Below, one piece after another: positions 59,046 to 64,000 of a stretch of DNA of 64,000 bases. The notes under the pieces are model-generated. The model saw only the letters and a program-made list of their open reading frames with translations. It was not told the DNA's origin and did no database searches. The stretch lies in the NCBI GenBank assembly GCA_008501635.1, contig QQUJ01000010.1:248001-312000 (forward strand), in the 5' to 3' direction. A program made the translations under genes and the position numbers. The DNA comes from Pseudomonadota bacterium (GTDB lineage: Bacteria > Pseudomonadota > Gammaproteobacteria > QQUJ01). Position 1 is the first letter of the stretch. Each line of letters opens with the position of its first letter.

Positions 59046-59350
59046 CGTACTGTTTCGAGCCCACCTGGGGACGAAACCCCATTAGTAACAGAAACTTAGA
59101 CAACCATCCCCTAAGCAATGTTTAGCACACTACATAGCGGCTGGAAAGCGCTGAATTGTAATCCTTTGTAATAAATAAGTACATCAGAGAAAGCTAATAT
59201 TCCCGGTATCGGGAAGTTTCCTCGTCTTTGCGTAAAGTATACACTTGCGTACTTCCTAGCCATTCGTAAACCACCGGATTCCTTTCCAGTTGACCGGGTA
59301 TCAGGATTCGCTACCCTACCGCGGTCCCAACGCCAGCGCCGAGATCGCCT
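59046..59350. other. Island right end and bioB upstream region
   Basis: A 305-bp stretch without a gene. The first about 210 bp are AT-rich like the island; the final 60 bp before bioB return to GC-rich composition. TTTGCGTAAAGTATACACTT at 59227 resembles the comF 5' end. I see a partial match to a biotin-repressor half-site (TCGTAAACC at about 59264) but no full palindrome. Confidence 0.5.
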
Positions 59351-60394
59351 ATGTCGACCACAGTACCATTGACTGCCACGCCAGTGCGCCACGATTGGAA
59401 TCGCGCCGAGGTGCATGCACTGTTCCAGCGGCCCTTCTTCGATCTGCTCCACGAGGCCCAGTCGCTGCATCGCCGCCATTTTAAACCACAGCAGATCCAG
59501 GTCAGCACCCTGCTCAGCATCAAAACGGGTGGTTGCCCGGAAGATTGCGGTTACTGCCCGCAGAGCGCCCACTTCGATACCCGGTTGGAGAAGGAGCGCC
59601 TGCTCGGTGTCGCGGAGGTGATCGACAACGCGCGCGCCGCCAAGGCCAACGGTGCGGGCCGCTTCTGCATGGGCGCGGCCTGGCGTAACCCCAGCGATCG
59701 TGATTTTGAGCGTGTGTTGCACATGGTGCGCGGTGTCAAAGCCGTCGGACTGGAGACCTGCCTGACGCTGGGCATGTTGACCGACGCCCAGGCCGCCGCG
59801 CTTCAGGAGGCGGGGCTCGACTACTACAACCACAATCTCGATACCTCGCCGGAGTATTACCCCGAGGTCATCACCACCCGCACCTACGGTGATCGACTCG
59901 ACACCTTGAATCATGTGCGTAACGCCGGTCTCAAGGTCTGTTGCGGCGGCATCATCGGCATGGGCGAGAGCCGTGAGGATCGAGTCGGGTTGCTGGCGGA
60001 GCTCGCCAATCTGCCCCATCACCCGGAGAGCGTGCCGATCAATCAGCTGGTGAAGATCCCCGGCACACCCCTTGAGAACGCGCCTGATCTCGACCCCTTC
60101 GAACTGGTGCGCACCGTGGCGGTGGCGCGGCTGATGCTGCCGCAATCCTATGTACGGCTCTCTGCCGGGCGCGAGGCGATGAGCGACGAGTTGCAGGCAC
60201 TCTGTTTCATGGCCGGGGCCAACTCCATTTTTCACGGTGAAAAATTGCTGACCGCCGGCAATGCCAGCGTGCGTCGCGACGATGCGCTGTTCGCACGCCT
60301 CGATCTGGTGGCTGAGCACACGGCCGATCATGAGCACACCGGCGGCACCGACAAAGGTCCCGCGCTGTACGGTAATGCCTGTGTTTCTCATTAG
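59351..60394 (+). CDS. bioB: Biotin synthase BioB
   Basis: A 347-residue radical-SAM enzyme inserting sulfur into dethiobiotin. The SAM cluster motif is [18 protein letters not shown] (CxxxCxxC near residues 60-67). The second [2Fe-2S] cluster ligands are represented by [10 protein letters not shown]-like [22 protein letters not shown] and [12 protein letters not shown], with RLSAGREAM carrying the arginine ligand. It leads bioB-bioF-bioH-bioC-bioD. Only a weak ribosome-binding site (GAGATC) precedes ATG 59351. Confidence 0.95.
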   Translation: MSTTVPLTATPVRHDWNRAEVHALFQRPFFDLLHEAQSLHRRHFKPQQIQVSTLLSIKTGGCPEDCGYCPQSAHFDTRLEKERLLGVAEVIDNARAAKANGAGRFCMGAAWRNPSDRDFERVLHMVRGVKAVGLETCLTLGMLTDAQAAALQEAGLDYYNHNLDTSPEYYPEVITTRTYGDRLDTLNHVRNAGLKVCCGGIIGMGESREDRVGLLAELANLPHHPESVPINQLVKIPGTPLENAPDLDPFELVRTVAVARLMLPQSYVRLSAGREAMSDELQALCFMAGANSIFHGEKLLTAGNASVRRDDALFARLDLVAEHTADHEHTGGTDKGPALYGNACVSH

Positions 60395-60404
60395 ATTTTC
60401 TTTT

Positions 60405-60565
60405 CAACGCCAGGACGCAAAGGCGCCAAGGACGCAAAGAAAAAGATCGTTCTTCAAAAACACGTTGCGATGCTCAAATCAATACAGCCATGTGCCGATT
60501 TGGGGCGGGGGGCCAAAACACCCTATCTCTCTTTGCGATCTTCGCGCCTTTGCGTCCTGGCGTTG
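60405..60565. repeat. CGCAAAG inverted-repeat element, copy 4 (bioB-bioF gap)
   Basis: Arms of 35 bp (60405-60439 and 60531-60565) are inverted with 31 of 35 matches; both contain GACGCAAAGGCGC. The interior includes ATTTGGGGCGGGGGGCCA (from about 60498), related to the interior of copy 1. The element fills the gap inside the bio operon and supplies the bioF upstream region. Confidence 0.85.
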
Positions 60566-60579
60566 AAAGCGTTTCACCC

Positions 60580-61764
60580 ATGGCCGACCCCAGTGAGTTC
60601 GATCTGCAATCTGCCCTGGTGAAACGCCACGCCGCGGGCCTCTACCGCACCCGCCGGGTGCTCGCGGGGCCGCAGTCAGTCGAGGCGGTGGTCGATGGCC
60701 GCGCGTGCCTGACCTTCTGCAGCAATGACTATCTGGGGCTGGCCAACCACCCGCAAGTGATCGCCGCCTTCCAGGCGGGCGCTGAACGTTACGGTGTCGG
60801 CGGCGGCGCCTCGCATCTGATCACCGGACACTCGGCGGCCCACCATGCGCTGGAGGAGGAACTCGCGGCCTTTGTCGGACGCCCCCGCGCGCTGCTCTTC
60901 TCCACCGGCTATATGGCGAACCTCGGGGTGATCGCGGCGCTGCTCGGGCGCGGCGATACGGTCTACCAGGATCGGCTCAACCATGCCTCGCTGATCGACG
61001 CCGGACGGTTGGCGCAAGCCGATTATGTGCGTTACGCACACGCTGATGCGGCGGATCTGGCAGCGCGATGCCTCGCGCCGAAGTCGGGGCGCAAGCTGGT
61101 AGCGACCGATGGTGTGTTCAGCATGGATGGTGATCTCGCACCGCTGGCTGATCTCTGCCGCACGGCGCGGGAACGGGGTGCCTGGGTGATGGTGGACGAT
61201 GCCCACGGTATCGGCGTGCTGGGCGGGCAGGGCCGCGGCACGCTCGAGCACTTCGGGCTGGGCGTTGAGGAGGTGGCGGTGCTGATGGGCACTCTCGGCA
61301 AGGCGTGCGGCACTGCCGGGGCTTTCGTTGCCGGCAGTGAGGCGCTTGTCGAGACTCTGATCCAGCAGGCTCGCCCCTATATCTACACCACGGCCATGCC
61401 GCCTGCGGTGGCCGAGGCGACGCGAGCGAGCCTGCGCCTGATCGACAACGAGAGTTGGCGGCGGGCGCATCTGAGGGCATTGATCGAGCGTTTTCGCCGC
61501 GGGGCTCAGGCTATCGGTCTGCCGCTCATGGACTCGCATACGCCCATCCAGCCATTGGTGGCCGGCGATGCGGCGCGGGCGCTGCGTTTGAGTGCGGCAC
61601 TCTGGGAACGCGGTATCCTGATTACCGCGATCCGCCCCCCGACCGTACCGCAAGGCAGCGCGCGGCTGCGAATCACGTTCTCTGCCGCGCACAGCGAGGC
61701 CCATGTGGATCGTCTGCTGAGCGCCCTGGACGCGGCGTGGCGCGTGTGCGGCGATGTTGGCTGA
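60580..61764 (+). CDS. bioF: 8-amino-7-oxononanoate synthase BioF
   Basis: A 394-residue PLP enzyme condensing pimeloyl-ACP (or CoA) with alanine. Motifs: [60 protein letters not shown] (Asp that binds the PLP ring) and the Schiff-base lysine in [18 protein letters not shown] 60580 is chosen because homology starts there ([16 protein letters not shown]). The ribosome-binding site is poor (GAAAG), probably because the repeat element abuts it. It overlaps bioH by 11 bp. Confidence 0.95.
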   Translation: MADPSEFDLQSALVKRHAAGLYRTRRVLAGPQSVEAVVDGRACLTFCSNDYLGLANHPQVIAAFQAGAERYGVGGGASHLITGHSAAHHALEEELAAFVGRPRALLFSTGYMANLGVIAALLGRGDTVYQDRLNHASLIDAGRLAQADYVRYAHADAADLAARCLAPKSGRKLVATDGVFSMDGDLAPLADLCRTARERGAWVMVDDAHGIGVLGGQGRGTLEHFGLGVEEVAVLMGTLGKACGTAGAFVAGSEALVETLIQQARPYIYTTAMPPAVAEATRASLRLIDNESWRRAHLRALIERFRRGAQAIGLPLMDSHTPIQPLVAGDAARALRLSAALWERGILITAIRPPTVPQGSARLRITFSAAHSEAHVDRLLSALDAAWRVCGDVG

Positions 61765-62533
61765 GCCCGCACTCTACACTCGCACGCACGGTGCGGGTCC
61801 CGAACTGGTGCTGGTGCACGGTTGGGGCCTCAACGGCGCGGTGTGGGACGAGTTGGCTGCGGATCTGACGCGGCGTTTTCGGGTCACGGTGCTCGATCTG
61901 CCCGGCTACGGGCGCAGCCCCTTGGACGGCGCGCCCTACATCTTGTCGTGGTTGGCCAGCGAGTTGGCGCGAGCGGTGCCGCGTCCGGCCACCTGGCTTG
62001 GCTGGTCGTTGGGTGGGCTGATTTGCCAGCAGGTGGCCATCGATTTTCCGCAGCGGGTGGAGCGACTGATCATGGCGAGCAGCACACCGCGCTTCGTGCG
62101 GAGTGCCGGGTGGCCGAGCGGTATTGCCCCCGAGGTACTGACCCAGTTCGCCGGCGATCTGGCCGCCGATTTGCGCGGCACTCTGCACCGGTTTCTCGCC
62201 CTGGCGTCACGCGGCAGCGACCACGCCCGCGGCGAACTGCGCGCGTTGCGCGAGCGACTCTTGCGTCACGGTGAGCCCGCGCCACGGGCTGTGCAGGGCG
62301 GATTGGCGCTGTTGCGTGACACCGATCTGCGTGCCGAGCTGGCACGGATCCGGTGTCCGGCGCTCTGGGTACTGGGAGAGCGCGATCAGCTCGTTCCGGC
62401 TTCGGTTCAAGAGGGTCTGTCGCCTTTGATGCCGAAAGGGTGCTGCGCGGTAATCGGCGGTGCTGCGCACGCGCCTTTCCTGTCTCATCGGACCGAGTTT
62501 GCGTCCCTTATCGAGGAGTTTGTCTGTTCATGA
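61754..62533 (+). CDS. bioH: Pimeloyl-[ACP] methyl ester esterase BioH
   Basis: A 259-residue alpha/beta hydrolase that removes the methyl group from pimeloyl-ACP methyl ester, ending pimeloyl synthesis. The triad is visible: Ser in [12 protein letters not shown], Asp in [11 protein letters not shown], His in [11 protein letters not shown]; the oxyanion region is [15 protein letters not shown]. It starts inside the end of bioF and overlaps bioC by ATGA, so translation is coupled. Confidence 0.95.
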   Translation: MLAEPALYTRTHGAGPELVLVHGWGLNGAVWDELAADLTRRFRVTVLDLPGYGRSPLDGAPYILSWLASELARAVPRPATWLGWSLGGLICQQVAIDFPQRVERLIMASSTPRFVRSAGWPSGIAPEVLTQFAGDLAADLRGTLHRFLALASRGSDHARGELRALRERLLRHGEPAPRAVQGGLALLRDTDLRAELARIRCPALWVLGERDQLVPASVQEGLSPLMPKGCCAVIGGAAHAPFLSHRTEFASLIEEFVCS

Positions 62534-63417
62534 ACGGCGCAACCAGCGAACCGCACCTTCTCGACAAGCGTGCGGTGCGTGCAGCATTCAACAGAGCGGC
62601 AGCGAGTTACGATGCGGCCGCCGGGCTGCAGCGCGAGGTGGGGGAGCGGCTGCTGGAGCGGCTCGACTGGATCAAATTTCAACCGCAACAGATCCTGGAA
62701 CTGGGTTGCGGTACGGGTCACTGCACCCGGATCCTGGAGAGACGTTATCGCAAGGGGCGACTGGTGGCGCTTGATCTGGCCGAGGCTATGTTGGAGCGGG
62801 CGCGCCGTGGCGGTGGCTGGTTTCACAAGACCCGCTATCTCTGCGGCGATGCCGAGCGGTTACCTGTAGCCGACGCCAGCGCCGATCTGATCTTCTCCAA
62901 TCTTACCCTGCAGTGGTGCAACGATCTGGGTGCCACGTTCCGCGAGTTCCGGCGCGTGTTGCGTCCTGGCGGTGTGGTGCTGTTCAGCACTTTTGGCCCC
63001 GACACCCTGTACGAGCTGCGCGCCGCCTGGGCGGCGGTCGATGAACGCAGTCACGTCAACCGCTTTCTCGATATGCATGACGTGGGCGATGCACTGCTGA
63101 GCGCGGGATTGGGCGATCCGGTGATGGATGTGGATCGGATCCGCATCGACTACCAGAACGTGCGCGCACTGATGTGCGACCTCAAGGCGATCGGTGCCCA
63201 CAACGTGACCGCCGATCGGCCCCCGGGTCTGACCGGGCGCCGTCGGATGGCGGCGGTGGAGCAGGCCTACGAGCCGCTGCGCCGCGAAGGCCTGTTACCG
63301 GCCAGTTACGAGGTGGTCTATGGCCATGCGTGGGGTCTGACGGGCGGGGGCGCTGTCTGTTCCACCGGCCCCGCCGATGAGGTTGCGATCTCACTCGATC
63401 GCCTGCGTGGAAGCTGA
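62530..63417 (+). CDS. bioC: Malonyl-[ACP] O-methyltransferase BioC
   Basis: A 295-residue SAM methyltransferase that caps malonyl-ACP to start pimeloyl synthesis. ATG 62530 overlaps the bioH stop. Motifs: VRAAFNRAAASYDAAAGLQR at the N-terminus, SAM-binding ILELGCGTGHCTRILERRY, CGDAERLPVADASADLIFSN and LTLQWCNDL followed by GGVVLFSTFGPDTLYELR. All are typical of BioC. Confidence 0.95.
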   Translation: MNGATSEPHLLDKRAVRAAFNRAAASYDAAAGLQREVGERLLERLDWIKFQPQQILELGCGTGHCTRILERRYRKGRLVALDLAEAMLERARRGGGWFHKTRYLCGDAERLPVADASADLIFSNLTLQWCNDLGATFREFRRVLRPGGVVLFSTFGPDTLYELRAAWAAVDERSHVNRFLDMHDVGDALLSAGLGDPVMDVDRIRIDYQNVRALMCDLKAIGAHNVTADRPPGLTGRRRMAAVEQAYEPLRREGLLPASYEVVYGHAWGLTGGGAVCSTGPADEVAISLDRLRGS

Positions 63418-63419
63418 GC

Positions 63420-64000
63420 ATGGGCCAGGGCTTTTTCGTAACCGGAACCGATACGGGCATCGGCAAAACGTTGGTAGCGGCCGCACTGTTGCGTCGCTGG
63501 CGCGAGCTGGGCTGGCGGGTCGGTGCGATGAAACCGGTCGCCTCCGGGTGTCGCCCCACCCCGGAAGGTTTGCGTAACGCGGATGCCGAAAGCCTGCGCG
63601 CCGAATGTACGTTGCCGTTACCGTACGCCAGGATCAACACCTATGCCTTCGAGCCGCCCATCGCGCCGCATATCGCTGCCGCCGAGGCAGGTGAGGAAAT
63701 CCGTCTCGCACCCCTGGTCGAGCGTTGTCGGCAGCTGAGCTCGGAATGCGACCGCTTCGTTGTCGAAGGGGTGGGCGGTTGGTGCGTACCGCTCGGTGAT
63801 GCATTGACCACAGTGGATCTGGCGCGTGAACTCGCCTGCCCCGTGATCGTCGTAGTGGGATTGCGATTGGGGTGCCTCAACCATGCGCTGCTGACGGTCG
63901 AAAGTATCCGGCACTGCGGTCTAACGATGGCGGGTTGGGTGGCCAATACGGCGGATCCAGCCTGTGAACGTCAGGCGGCGTTGGTGGCGACTTTGGAGCG
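63420..64000 (+). CDS. bioD: Dethiobiotin synthetase BioD (3' end outside window)
   Basis: The first about 193 residues of an ATP-dependent synthetase that closes the ureido ring of dethiobiotin. The P-loop is FFVTGTDTGIGKTLVAAALL, the substrate/metal residues lie in MKPVASGCRP, and FVVEGVGGWCVPLGDALTTV matches the second conserved region. ATG 63420 follows the bioC stop by 2 bp. The end is cut by the window edge. Confidence 0.95.
   Translation, partial: MGQGFFVTGTDTGIGKTLVAAALLRRWRELGWRVGAMKPVASGCRPTPEGLRNADAESLRAECTLPLPYARINTYAFEPPIAPHIAAAEAGEEIRLAPLVERCRQLSSECDRFVVEGVGGWCVPLGDALTTVDLARELACPVIVVVGLRLGCLNHALLTVESIRHCGLTMAGWVANTADPACERQAALVATLE

Larger units (their letters stand above)
56069..59290. 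mobile_element. Low-GC genomic island between comF and bioB
   Basis: About 3.2 kb of lower GC DNA interrupts the usual comF-bioB divergent pair. It carries an IS1595-type transposase, a tiny ORF, a tRNA-like gene, a winged-helix-like gene and hicBA, each with its own signals. At the ends, TTTGCGTTAGGTACACACTT (reverse strand, 56050-56031) and TTTGCGTAAAGTATACACTT (59227-59246) are related, giving imperfect inverted flanks. Boundaries are approximate. Confidence 0.65.

Noticed and set aside
59251-59290. Biotin-repressor (BirA) operator before bioB
   Set aside because: Only one partial half-site (TCGTAAACC) is present, without the inverted second half at the correct distance.
9113-60565. The repeated CGCAAAG sequences as a CRISPR array
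   Set aside because: The copies are scattered over 50 kb as inverted pairs, with no regular spacers and no cas genes.

Overview
The window is GC-rich chromosomal DNA with a gene set typical of a chemolithotrophic, sulfur-oxidising gammaproteobacterium. The main reasons are a QmoA-QmoB-HdrC-HdrB electron-transfer module, a CbbQ/CbbO pair, split class II ribonucleotide reductase, a comF/bioBFHCD arrangement, and RimK and UbiA of proteobacterial type. The genus is not fixed by anything I can see. AprBA, DsrAB and RubisCO structural genes are absent from the window, so sulfur oxidation and autotrophy are inferred from accessory genes.

Layout. 1-3884 (minus): a partial membrane sensor and a large REC-GAF-PAS-PAS-GGDEF-EAL c-di-GMP protein. 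4365-13970 (plus): a C4-dicarboxylate locus consisting of malic enzyme maeB, the sensor/regulator pair dctB-dctD and the TRAP transporter dctPQM. A sigma-54 promoter with tandem upstream sites lies before dctP. 14061-17660: a DUF3579 gene, then a RimK cluster (retropepsin-like protease, RimK ligase, aspartoacylase-like hydrolase) and a DUF4399 protein. 17727-22974 (minus): qmoA-qmoB-hdrC-hdrB. 23280-26297 (plus): cbbQ-cbbO. 26529-29697 (minus): a small unknown gene and a heat-shock group (two Hsp20 proteins and a Deg protease) behind a sigma-32-like promoter. 30135-33049: nrdJa-nrdJb with NrdR-like boxes upstream and a possible small RNA downstream. 33381-45615: a lipoprotein, a RAM-domain protein, an RND efflux pair, a 268-bp inverted-repeat element, transporters, TraB-like and rhomboid proteins, and a VWA/DnaJ pair. 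45664-51417: small enzymes and a GNAT-C39 plus RLAN-type RimK ligase pair. 51426-55200: a decayed EAL/REC gene, recG and ubiA. 55322-64000: comF and the divergent bio operon, separated by a low-GC island of about 3.2 kb.

The island (about 56069-59290) holds an IS1595-type transposase, a tiny ORF whose ribosome-binding site lies in a hairpin, a class II tRNA-like gene, a winged-helix-like protein gene with its own promoter and paired palindromes, and a hicBA toxin-antitoxin operon. The tRNA has a leucine-like scaffold but a UGG (proline) anticodon and a 31-nt variable region. It is the most unusual object in the window.

A dispersed inverted-repeat family with a core related to CGCAAAGGCGCCAAG occurs four times (9113, 18652, 55219, 60405), each time in a short gap between genes and twice inside operons. 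A separate element at 39163-39430 has perfect 25-bp terminal inverted repeats and supplies the end of an EamA-type transporter gene.
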